From contig OX421964.1 of the NCBI GenBank assembly GCA_949128115.1, positions 124,001-188,000 of the forward strand: 64,000 bases of DNA, in the 5' to 3' direction. Under the pieces are notes generated by a model. The model searched no databases and was not told where the DNA came from. It worked only from the letters and a program-made list of their open reading frames with translations. Shown in pieces: positions 9,757-22,000 of this stretch; position 1 is the first letter of the stretch; each line of letters begins with the position of its first letter. The stretch is from Anaspis maculata. Its lineage: Eukaryota; Arthropoda; Insecta; Coleoptera; Scraptiidae. The translations under genes were made by a program, and so were the position numbers.

Positions 9757-11355
9757 TCACGTGGGTTGGAGTTTGAAGTCACGTGGGTTGGAGCCCGGAG
9801 TCACGTGGGTTAGGACCTGAACTTTTTGGCTAACAATTGTGTCTATTTTTCGATATTTTTTGTTCGTTCGTCGGATGTTGCGTTTGGAACGAGTAGCTGC
9901 CAACTTAAAAAGTGGTGACCGATCGTTTTTAAGGTCACGTGGGTTGAAGTTTGAACTCACGTGGGTTGGAGCCTGAAATCACGTGGGTTGAAACCTGAAC
10001 TTTTTGGATAACAATTGTCTTTTTTTTTTTTCGATATTTGTGTTCGTTTGACGGATGTTGCGTTTGGAACGAGTAGCTGCCAACTCAAAAAGTGGTGACC
10101 GATCGTTCTTAAAGTCACGTGGGTTGGAGTTTGAAGTCACGTGGGTTGGAGCTCGAAGTCACGTGGGTTAGGACCTGAACTTTTTGGAAAACAATTGTGT
10201 CTTTTTTTTCGATATTTGTGTTCGTTTGACGGATGTTGCGTTTGGAAAAAGTAGCTGCCAACTCCAAAAGTGGTGACGGATCGTTTTGAAAGTCACGTGG
10301 GTTGAAGCCTGAAGGCACGTGGGTTGAAGCCTGAAGTCACGTGGGTTGGAGCCTGAAGTCACGTGGGTTAGGACCTGAAATTTTTGGATAACAATTGTGT
10401 CTTTTTTTTTATATTTGTGTTTGTTTGACGGATGTTGCGTTTGGAACAAGTAGCTGCCAACTCAAAAGGTGGTGACCGATCGTTTTAAAAGTCACGTGGG
10501 TTGGAGCCTGAAGTCAAATGGGTTCAAACCTTTACTTTTTGGATAACAAATGTGTCTTTTTTCTTATATTTGTGTTCGTTTGACGGATGTTGCGTTTGGA
10601 ACAAGTAGCTGCCAACTCAAAAAGTGGTGACCGATCGTTTTAAAAGTCACGTGGGTTGGAGTTTGAAGTCACGTGGGTTGGAGCCTGAAGTCACGTTGGT
10701 TTAAACCATAACTTTTTGGATAACAAATGTGTCTTTTTTTCTATATTTGTGTTCGTCCGTCAGATGTAGCGTTTGGAACAAGAAGCTGCCAACTCAAAAA
10801 GTGGTGACTGATCGTTTTCGAAGTCACGTGGGTTGGAGTTTGAAGTCACGTGGGTTGGAGTCCAAAGTCACGTGGGTTAGGACCTAGACTTTTTGGGTAA
10901 CAATTGTGTCTTTTTTTTCGATATTTGTGTTCTTTTGACGGATGTTGCGTTTGGAACAAGTAGCTGCCAACTCAAAAAGTGGTGACCGATCGTTTTTGAA
11001 GTCACGTGGGTTGAAGTTTGAAATCACGTGGGTTGGAGCCTGAAGTCACGTGGGTTAGGACCTGAAATTTTTGGATAACAATTGTGTCTTTTTTTTGATT
11101 TTTGTGTTTGTTTGGCGGATGTTGCGTTTGGAACAAGTAGCTGCCAACTGAAAAAGTGGTGACCGATCGTTTTAAAAGTCACGTGGGTTGATGTTTGAAG
11201 TCACGTGGGTTGGAGCCTGAAGTCACGTGGGTTCAAACTTGAACTTTTTGGATAATAACTGTGTCTTTTCTTTTGATATTTGTGTTAGTTAACGGATGTT
11301 GCGTTTGGAACAAGTAGCTGCCAACTCAAAGAGTGGTGACCGATCGTTTTTAAAG
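9757..11355 (+). repeat. 1,599-bp tandem duplication, copy 2
   Basis: The offset to copy 1 is constant at 1,599 bp. Beyond 11,356 the sequence changes to a unit with CACGTGGGATGG and CAGGTGGG boxes that does not follow copy 1. The breakpoints lie in the CGATCGTTTTTAAAGTCACGTG stretch shared by adjacent monomers, as expected for unequal exchange in register. Confidence 0.9.
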
Positions 11356-14300
11356 TCACGTGGGTTGAAGTTTAAAGTCACGTGGGATGGAGCTTGAAGT
11401 CAGGTGGGTTAAGACCTGAACTTTTTGGATAACAATTGTGTCTTTTTTTTTTGATATTTGTGTTCGTTCGTCAGATGTTGCGTTTGGAACAAGTAGCTGC
11501 CAACTCAAAAAGTGGTGACCGATCGTTTTTAAAGTCACGTGGGTTGGAGTTTGGAGTCACGTGGGTTGGAGCTTGAAGTCACGTGGGTTAGGACCTGAAC
11601 TTTTTGGATAACAATTGTGTCTATTTTTTGATATTTTTGTTCGTCGGATGTTGCGTTTGGAACGAGTAGCAGCCAACTTAAAAAGTGGTGACCGATCGTT
11701 TTTGAAGTCACGTGGGTTGAAATTTGAAGTCACGTGGGTTAAAGTTTGAAGTCACGTGGGTTGAAACCTGAACTTTTTGGATAACAATTGTCTTTTTTTT
11801 TTCGATATTTGTGTTCGTTTGACGGATGTTGCGTTTGGAACAAGTAGCTGCCAACTCAAAAAGTGGTGACCGATCGTTTTTGAAGTCACGTGGGTTGGAG
11901 CCTGGAGGCACGTGGGTTGAAGCCTGAAGTCACGTGGGTTGGAGCCTGAAGTCACGTGGGTTCAAACCTGATTTTTTTGGATAACAATTGTGTCTATTTT
12001 TTGATATTTTTGTTCGTTCGTCGGATGTTGCGTTTGGAACAAGTAGCTGCCAACTTAAAAAGTGGTGACCGATCATTTTTAAAGTCACGTGGGTTGAAGT
12101 TTGAAGTCACGTGGGTTGGAGCCTGAAGTCACGTGGGTTCAAACCTGAACTTTTTGGATAACATATGTGTCTATTTTTTGATATTTTTGTTCGTTCGTCG
12201 GATGTTGCGTTTGGAACGAGTAACTGCCAACTCCAAAAGTGGTGACCGATCGTATTAAAAATCACGTGGGTTGAAGTTTGAAGTCACGTGGGCTGGAGCC
12301 TAAAGTCACGTGGGTTAAAACCCTCACTTTTTGGATAACAATTGTGTCTTTTTTTTTATATTTGTGTTCGTTCGTCAGATGTTGCGTTTGGAACAAGTAG
12401 CTGCCAACTTCAAAAGTGGTGACGGATCGTTTTACAAGTCACGTGGGTTGAAGCCTGGAGGCACGTGGGTTGAAGCCTGAAGTCACGTGGGTTGGAGCCT
12501 GAAGTCACGTGGGTTAGGACCTAAATTTTTGGATAGCAATTGTGTCTTTTTTTTTCATATTTGTGTTCGTTTGACGGATGTTGCGTTTGGAACAAGTAGC
12601 TGCCAACTCAAAAAGTGGTGACCGATCGTTTTTGGAGTCACGTGGGTTGGAGTTTGAAGTCACGTGGGTTGGAGCCCGGAGTCACGTGGGTTAGGACCTG
12701 AACTTTTTGGATAACCATTGTGTCTATTTTTTGATATTTTTGTTCGTCCGTCGGATGTTGCGTTTGGAACGAGTAGCTGCCAACTTAAAAAGTGGTAACC
12801 GATCGTTTTTAAAGTCACGTGGGTTGAAGTTTGAAGTCACGTGGGTTGGAGCCTGAAGTCACGTGGGTTGAAACCTGAGTTTTTTGGATAACAATTGTCT
12901 TTTTTTTTTTCGATATTTGTGTTCGTTTGACGGATGTTGCGTTTGGAACAAGTAGCTGCCAACTCAAAAAGTGGTGACCGATCGTTTTTGAAGTCACGTG
13001 GGTTGGAGTTTGAAGTCACGTGGGTTGGAGCCTGAAGTCACGTGGAATAGGACCCGAAATGTTTGGATAACATTTGTGTCTTTTTTTTTTATATTTGTGT
13101 TCGTTTGACGGATGTTGCGTTTGGAACAAGTAGCTGCTAACTCAAAAAGTGGTGACCGATCGTTTTTAAAGTCACGTGGGTTGAAGTTTGAAGTCACGTG
13201 GGTTGGAGCCTGAAGTCACGTGGGTTCAAACCTGAACTTTTTGGATAACTATTGTGTCTATTTTCTGATATTTTTGTTCGTTCGTCGGATGTTGCGTTTG
13301 AAACGAGTAGCTGCCAACTTAAAAAGTGGTGACCGATCGTTTTTGGAGTCACGTGGGTTGAAGTTTGAAGTCACGTGGGTTGGAGCCTGAAGTCACGTGG
13401 GTTAGGACCTGAAATTTTTGGATAACAATTGTGTCTTTTTTTTGATATTTGTGTTCGTTTGGCGGATGTTGCGTTTGGAACAAGTAGCTGCCAACTGAAG
13501 AAGTGGTGACCGATCGTTTTAAAAGTCACGTGGGTTGATGTTTGAAGTCACGTGGGTTGGAGCCTGAAGTCACGTGGGTTCAAACTTGAACTTTTTGGAT
13601 AATAACTGTGTCTTTTCTTTTGATATTTGTGTTAGTTAACGGATGTTGCGTTTGGAACAAGTAGCTGCCAACTCAAAGAGTGGTGACCGATCGTTTTTAA
13701 AGTCACGTAGGTTGAAGTTTGAAGTCACGTGGGATGGAGCTTGAAGTCAGGTGGGTTAAGACCTGAACTTTTTGGATAACAATTGTGTCTTTTTTTTTTG
13801 ATATTTGTGTTCGTTCGTCAGATGTTGCGTTTGGAACAAGTAGCTGCCAACTCAAAAAGTGGTGACCGATCGTTTTTAAAGTCACGTGGGTTGAAGTTTG
13901 AAGTCACGTGGGTTGGAGCCTGAAGTCACGTGGGCTCAAACCTGAACTTTTTGGATAATAATTGTGTCTATTTTTCGATATTTTTGTTCGTTCGTCGGAT
14001 GTTGCGTTTGGAACGAGTAACTGCCAACTCCAAAAGTGGTGACCGATCGTATTAAAAGTCACGTGGGTTGAAGTTTGAAGTCACGTGGGCTGGAGCCTGA
14101 AGTCACGTGGGTTAAAACCCTCACTTTTTGGATAACAATTGTGTCTTTTTTTTTATATTTGTGTTCGTTCGTCAGATGTTGCGTTTGGAACAAGTAGCTG
14201 CCAACTCAAGAAGTGGTGACCGATCGTATTCAAAGTCACGTGGGTTGGAGTATGAAGTAACGTGAGTTAGAGCCTGAAGTCACGTGGGTTAGGACCCAAA

Positions 14301-16773
14301 CTTTTTTGATAACAATTGTGTCTTTCTTTTTGATATTTGTTTTCGTTTGACGGATGTTGCGTTTGGAACAAGTAGCTGCCAACTTCAAAAGTGGTGACAG
14401 ATCGTTTTACAAGTCACGTGGGTTGAATCCTGGAGGCACGTGGGTTGGATCCTGAAGTCACGTGGGTTGGAGCCTGAAGTCACGTGGGTTAGGACCTAAA
14501 TTTTTGGATAGCAATTGTGTCTTTTTTTTCATATTTGTGTTCGTTTGACGGATGTTGCGTTTGGAACAAGTAGCTGCCAACTCAAGAAGTGGTGACCGAT
14601 CGTTTTCAAAGTCACGTGGGTTGGAGTTTGAAGTCACGTGGGTTGGAGCCTGAAGTCACGTGGGTTCAAAACTAAACTTTTTGGACAATAATTGTGTCTT
14701 TTCTTTTGATATTTGTGTTAGTTAACGGATGTTGCGTTTGGAACAAGTAGCTGCCAACTCAAAAAGTGGTGACCGATCGTTTTTCAAGTCACGTGGGTTG
14801 GAGTTTGAAGTCACGTGGGTTGGAGCTTGAAGTCACGTGGGTTAGGACCTGAACTTTTTGGCTAACAATTGTGTCTATTTTTCGATATTTTTTGTTCGTT
14901 CGCCAGATGTTGCGTTTGGAACGAGTAGCTGCCAACTTAAAAAGTGGTGACCGATCGTTTTTAAGGTCACGTGGGTTGAAGTTTGAACTCACGTGGGTTG
15001 GAGCCTGAAATCACGTGGGTTGAAACCTGAACTTTTTGGATAACAATTGTCTTTTTTTTTTCGATATTTGTGTTCGTTTGACGGATGTTGCGTTTGGAAC
15101 AAGTAGCTGCCAACTCAAAAAGTGGTGACCGATCGTTCTTAAAGTCACGTGGGTTGGAGTTTGAAGTCACGTGGGTTGGAGCTCGAAGTCACGTGGGTTA
15201 GGACCTGAACTTTTTAGAAAACATATGTCTTTTTTTTCGATATTTGTGTTCGTTTGACGGATGTTGCGTTTGGAAAAAGTAGCTGCCAACTCCAAAAGTG
15301 GTGACGGATCGTTTTGAAAGTCACGTGGGTTGAAGCCTGGAGGCACGTTGGTTGAAGCCTGAAGTCACGTGGGTTGGAGCCTGAAGTCACGTGGGCTAGG
15401 ACCTAAATTTTTGGATAGCAATTGTGTCTTTTTTTTCATATTTGTGTTCGTTCGACGGATGTTGCGTTTGGAACAAGTAGCTGCCAACTCAAAAAGTGGT
15501 GACCGATCGTTTTTAAAGTCACGTGGGTTGAAGTTTGAAGTCACGTTGGTTGGAGCCTGAAGTCACGTGGGTCCAAAACTAAACTTTTTGGACAATAATT
15601 GTGTCTTTTCTTCCGATATTTGTGTTAGTTAACGGATGTTGCGTTTGGAACAAGTAGCTGCCAACTCAAAAAGTGGTGACCGATCGTTTTTAAAGTCACG
15701 TGGGTTGGAGTTTGAAGTCACGTGGGTTGGAGCTTGAAGTCACGTGGGTTGAGATCTGAACTTTTTGGATAACAATTGTGTCTTTTTTTTTGATATTTGT
15801 GTTCGTTCGTCAGATGTTGCGTTTGGAACAAGTAGCTGCCAACTCAAAAAGTGGTGACCGATCGTTTTTAAAGTCACGTGGGTTGGAGTTTGAAGTCACG
15901 TGGGTTGGAGCCCGGAGTCACGTGGGTTAGGACCTGAACTTTTTGGCTAACAATTGTGTCTATTTTTCGATATTTTTTGTTCGTTTGTCGGATGTTGCGT
16001 TTGGAACAAGTAGCTGCCAACTTAAAAAGAGGTGACCGATCGTTTTTAAGGTCACGTGGGTTGAAGTTTGAACTCACGTGGGTTGGAGCCTGAAATCACG
16101 TGGGTTGAAACCTGAACTTTTTGGATAACAATTGTCTTTTTTTTTTCGATATTTGTGTTCGTTTGACGGATGTTGCGTTTGGAACAAGTAGCTGCCAACT
16201 CAAAAAGTGGTGACCGATCGTTCTTAAAGTCACGTGGGTTGGAGTTTGAAGTCACGTGGGTTGGAGCTCGAAGTCACGTAGGTTAGGACCTGAACTTTTT
16301 GGAAAACAATTGTGTCTTTTTTTTCGATATTTGTGTTCGTTTGACGGATGTTGCGTTTGGAAAAAGTAGCTGCCAACTCCAAAAGTGGTGACGGATCGTT
16401 TTGAAAGTCACGTGGGTTGAAGCCTGGAGGCACGTGGGTTGGAGCCTGAAGTCACGTGGGTTCAAACCTGATTTTTTTGGATAACAATTGTGTCTATTTT
16501 TTGATATTTTTGTTCGTTCGTCGGATGTTGCGTTTGGAACAAGTAGCTGCCAACTCAAAAAGTGGTGACCGATCATTTTTAAAGTCACGTGGGTTGAAGT
16601 TTGAAGTCACGTGGGTTGGAGCCTGAAGTCACGTGGGTTCAAACCTGAACTTTTTGGATAACAATTGTGTTTTTTTTTTGATATTTTTGTTCGTTCGTCG
16701 GATGTTGCGTTTGGAACGAGTAACTGCCAACTCCAAAAGTGGTGACCGATCGTATTAAAAGTCACGTGGGTTG
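11356..16773 (+). repeat. Array segment matching 44.3-47.5 and 54.3-57.2 kb
   Basis: About 30 monomers. The part 12,385-14,700 matches 44,275-46,590 at an offset of 31,889 bp; after about 14.7 kb the offset is 32,065 bp, one monomer more. From about 14.0 kb the same sequence also matches 54.3-57.2 kb at about 40,157 then 40,337 bp. The segment is therefore shared by at least three places. AAAACCCTCAC landmarks lie near 12,316 and 14,113. No gene is seen; 15369-15560 on the plus strand is translated repeat. Confidence 0.82.
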
Positions 16774-19040
16774 AAGTTTGAAGTCACGTGGGCTGGAGCC
16801 TGAAGTCACGTGGGTTAAAACCCTCACTTTTTGGATAACAATTGTGTCTTTTTTTTTATATTTGTGTTCGTTCGTCAGATGTTGCGTTTGGAACAAGTAG
16901 CTGCCAACTCAAGAAGTGGTGACCGATCGTATTCAAAGTCACGTGGGTTGGAGTATGAAGTAACGTGAGTTAGAGCCTGAAGTCACGTGGGTTAGGACCC
17001 AAACTTTTTTGATAACAATTGTGTCTTTCTTTTTGATATTTGTTTTCGTTTGACGGATGTTGCGTTTGGAACAAGTAGCTGCCAACTTCAAAAGTGGTGA
17101 CGGATCGTTTCACAAGCACGTGGGTTGAAGCCTGGAGGCACGTGGGTTGAAGCCTGAAGTCACGTGGGTTGGAGCCTGAAGTCACGTAGGTTAGGACCTA
17201 AATTTTTGGATAGCAATTGTTTCTTTTTTTCATATTTGTGTTCGTTTGACGGATGTTGCGTTTGGAACAAGTAGCTGCCAACTCAAAAAGTGGTGACCGA
17301 TCGTTTTTAAAGTCACGTGGGTTGAAGTTTGAAGTCACGTTGGTTGGAGCCTGAAGTCACGTGGGTCCAAAACTAAACTTTTTGGACAATAATTGTGTCT
17401 TTTCTTTTGATATTTGTGTTAGTTAACGGATGTTGCGTTTGGAACAAGTAGCTGCCAACTCAAAAAGTGGTGACCGATCGTTTTTAAAGTCACGTGGGTT
17501 GGAGTTTGAAGTCACGTGGGTTGGAGCTTGAAGTCACGTGGGTTAAGACCTGAACTTTTTGGATAACAATTGTGTCTTTTTTCTTGATATTTGTGTTCGT
17601 TCGTCAGATGTTGCGTTTGGAACAAGTAGCTGCCAACTCAAAAAGTGGTGACCGATCGTTTTTAAAGTCACGTGGGTTGGAGTTTGAGGTCACGTGGGTT
17701 GGAGCCCGGAGTCACGTGGGTTAGGACCTGAACTTTTTGGCTAACAATTGTGTCTATTTTTCGATATTTTTTGTTCGTTCGTCGGATGTTGCGTTTGGAA
17801 CGAGTAGCTGCCAACTTAAAAAGTGGTGACCGATCGTTTTTAAGGTCACGTGGGTTGAAGTTCGAACTCACGTGGGTTGGAGCCTGAAATCACGTGGGTT
17901 GAAACCTGAACTTTTTGGATAACAATTGTCTTTTTTTTTTCGATATTTGTGTTCGTTTGACGGATGTTGCGATTGGAACAAGTAGCTGCCAACTCAAAAA
18001 GTGGTGACCGATCGTTCTTAAAGTCACGTGGGTTGGAGCTCGAAGTCACGTGGGTTAGGACCTGAACTTTTTGGAAAACAATTGTGTCTTTTTTTTCGAT
18101 ATTTGTGTTCGTTTGACGGATGTTGCGTTTGGAAAAAGTAGCTGCCAACTCCAAAAGTGGTGACGGATCGTTTTGAAAGTCACGTGGGTTGAAGCCTGGA
18201 GGCACGTGGGTTGAAGCCTGAAGTCACGTGGGTTGGAGCCTGAAGTCACGTGGGTTAGGACCTGAAATTTTTGGATAACAATTGTGTCTTTTTTTTTATA
18301 TTTGTGTTTGTTTGACGGATGTTGCGTTTGGAACAAGTAGCTGCCAACTCAAAAGGTGGTGACCGATCGTTTTAAAAGTCACGTGGGTTGAAGTTTTAAG
18401 TCACGTGGGTTGGAGCCTGAAATCACGTGGGTTCAAACCTTTACTTTTTGGATAACAAATGTGTCTTTTTTCTTATATTTGTGTTCGTTTGACGGATGTT
18501 GCGTTTGGAACAAGTAGCTGCCAACTTAAAAAGTGGTGACCGATCGTTTTAAAAGTCACGTGGGTTGAAGTTTGAAGTCACGTGGGTTGGAGCCTGAAGT
18601 CACGTTGGTTTAAACCTTAACTTTTTGGATAACAAATGTGTCTTTTTTTTTATATTTGTGTTCGTTCGTCAGATGTAGCGTTTGGAACAAGAAGCTGCCA
18701 ACTCAAAAAGTGGTGACTGATCGTTTTTGAAGTCACGTGGGTTGGAGTTTGAAGTCACGTGGGTTGGAGTCCAAAGTCACGTGGGTTAGGACCTAAACTT
18801 TTTGGGTAACAATTGTGTCTTTTTTTTCGATATTTGTGTTCTCTTGACGGATGTTGCGTTTGGAACAAGTAGCTGCCAACTCAAAAAGTGGTGACCGATC
18901 GTTTTTGAAGTCACGTGGGTTGAAGTTTGAAGTCACGTGGGTTGGAGCCTGAAGTCACGTGGGTTAGGACCTGAAATTTTTGGATAACAATTGTGTCTTT
19001 TTTTTGATATTTGTGTTCGTTTGGCGGATGTTGCGTTTGG
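16774..19040 (+). repeat. Block L1, copy 2, left part
   Basis: This is the partner of 305-2.2 kb. It contains two monomers near 17.5-17.85 kb that are absent from copy 1, where a chimeric monomer near 950-1,020 marks the deletion. It retains the GGTTTAAACC unit near 18,608 and the following GATGTAGCG unit. Confidence 0.83.
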
Positions 19041-22000
19041 AACAAGTAGCTGCCAACTGAAAAAGTGGTGACCGATCGTTTTAAAAGTCACGTGGGTTGA
19101 TGTTTGAAGTCACGTGGGTTGGAGCCTGAAGTCACGTGGGTTCAAACTTGAACTTTTTGGATAATAACTGTGTCTTTTCTTTTGATATTTGTGTTAGTTA
19201 ACGGATGTTGCGTTTGGAACAAGTAGCTGCCAACTCAAAGAGTGGTGACCGATCGTTTTTAAAGTCACGTGGGTTGGAGTTTGAAGTCACGTGGGATGGA
19301 GCTTGAAGTCAGGTGGGTTAAGACCTGAACTTTTTGGATAACAATTGTGTCTTTTTTTTTTGATATTTGTGTTCGTTCGTCAGATGTTGCGTTTGGAACA
19401 AGTAGCTGCCAACTCAAAAAGTGGTGACCGATCGTTTTTAAATTCACGTGGGTTGGAGTTTGGAGTCACGTGGGTTCAAACTTGAACTTTTTGGATGATA
19501 ACTGTGTCTTTTCTTTTGATATTTGTGTTAGTTAACGGATGTTGCGTTTGGAACAAGTAGCTGCCAACTCAAAGAGTGGTGACCGATCGTTTTTAAAGTC
19601 ACGTGGGTTGAAGTTTGAAGTCACGTGGGATGGAGCTTGAAGTCAGGTGGGTTAGGACCTGAACTTTTTGGATAACAATTGTGTCTATTTTTTGATATTT
19701 TTGTTCGTCGGATGTTGCGTTTGGAACGAGTAGCAGCCAACTTAAAAAGTGGTGACCGATCGTTTTTGAAGTCACGTGGGTTGAAATTTGAAGTCACGTG
19801 GGATAAAGTTTGAAGTCACGTGGGTTGAAACCTGAACTTTTTGGATCACAATTGTCTTTTTTTTTCGATATTTGTGTTCGTTTGACGGATGTTGCGTTTG
19901 GAACAAGTAGCTGCCAACTCAAAAAGTGGTGACCGATCGTTTTCTATTTTTTGATATTTTTGTTCGTTCGTCGGATGTTGCGTTTGGAACAAGTAGCTGC
20001 CAACTTAAAAAGTGGTGACCGATCATTTTTAAAGTCACGTGGGTTGAAGTTTGAAGTCACGTGGGTTGGAGCCTGAAGTCACGTGGGTTCAAACCTGAAC
20101 TTTTTGGATAACATATGTGTCTATTTTTTGATATTTTTGTTCGTTCGTCGGATGTTGCGTTTGGAACGAGTAACTGCCAACTCCAAAAGTGGTGACCGAT
20201 CGTATTAAAGATCACGTGGGTTGAAGTTTGAAGTCACGTGGGCTGGAGCCTGAAGTCACGTGGGTTAAAACCCTCACTTTTTGGATAACAATTGTGTCTT
20301 TTTTTTTAAATTTCTGTTCGTTCGTCAGATGTTGCGTTTGGAACAAGTAGCTGCCAACTCAAGAAGTGGTGACCGATCGTATTCAAAGTCACGTGGGTTG
20401 GAGTATGAAGTAACGTGAGTTAGAGCCTGAAGTCACGTGGGTTAGGACCCAAACTTTTTTGATAACAATTGTGTCTTTCTTTTTGATATTTGTTCTCGTT
20501 TGACGGATGTTGCGTTTGGAACAAGTAGCTGCCAACTTCAAAAGTGGTGACGGATCGTTTTACAAGTCACGTGGGTTGAAGCCTTGAGGCACGTGGGTTG
20601 AAGCCTGAAGTCACGTGGGTTGGAGCCTGAAGTCACGTGGGTTAGGACCTTAATTTTTGGATAGCAATTGTGTCTTTTTTTTCATATTTGTGTTCGTTTG
20701 ACGGATGTTGCGTTTGGAACAAGTAGCTGCCAACTCAAAAAGTGGTGACCGATCGTTTTTGAAGTCACGTGGGTTGGAGTTTGAAGTCACGTGGGTTGGA
20801 GCCCGGAGTCACGTGGGTTAGGACCTGAACTTTTTGGATAACCATTGTGTCTATTTTTTGATATTTTTGTTCGTCCGTCGGATGTTGCGTTTGGAACGAG
20901 TAGCTGCCAACTTAAAAAGTGGTAACCGATCGTTTTTAAAGTCACGTGGGTTGAAGTTTGAAGTCACGTGGGTTGGAGCCTGAAGTCACGTGGGTTGAAA
21001 CCTGAACTTTTTGGATAACAATTGTCTTTTTTTTTTTTCGATATTTGTGTTCGTTTGACGGATGTTGCGTTTGGAACAAGTAGCTGCCAACTCAAAAAGT
21101 GGTGACCGATCGTTTTTGAAGTCACGTGGGTTGGAGTTTGAAGTCACGTGGGTTGGAGCTCGGAGTCACGTGGGTTAGGACCTGAACTTTTTGGATAACA
21201 ATTGTGTCTTTTATTTTCGATATCTGTGTTCGTTTGACGGATGTTGCGTTTGGAACAAGTAGCTGCCAACTCCAAAAGTGGTGACGGATCGTTTTCAAAG
21301 TCACGTGGGTTGAAGCCTGGAGGCACGTGGGTTGAAGCCTGAAGTCACGTGGGTTGGAGCCTGAAGTCACGTGGGTTAGGACCTGAAATTTTTGGATGAC
21401 AATTGTGTCTTTTTTTTCGATATTTGTGTTCGTTTGACGGATGTTGCGTTTGGAACAGGTAGCTGCCAACTCCAAAAGTGGTGACAAATCGTTTTAAAAG
21501 TCACGTGGGTTGGAGCCTGGAGGCACGTGGGTTCAAACCTGATTTTTTTTGGATAACAATTGTGTCTATTTTTTGATATTTTTGTTCGTTCGTCGGATGT
21601 TGCGTTTGGAACAAGTAGCTGCCAACTTAAAAGTGGTGACCGATCGTTTTCAAAGTCACGTGGGTTGAAGTTTGAAGTCACGTGGGATGGAGCTTGAAGT
21701 CAGGTGGGTTAAGACCTGAACTTTTTGGATAACAATTGTCTTTTTTTTTTCGATATTTGTGTTCGTTTGACGGATGTTGCGTTTGGAACAAGTAGCTGCC
21801 AACTCAAAAAGTGGTGACCGATCGTTTTTAAAGTCACGTGGGTTGGAGTTTGAAGTAACGTGGGATGAAGCTCGAAGTCACGTGGGTTAGGACCTGAACT
21901 TTTTGGATAACAATTGTGTCTTTTTTTTTGATATTTGTGTTCGTTCGTCAGATGTTGCGTTTGGAACAAGTAGCTGCCAACTCAAAAAGTGGTGACCGAT

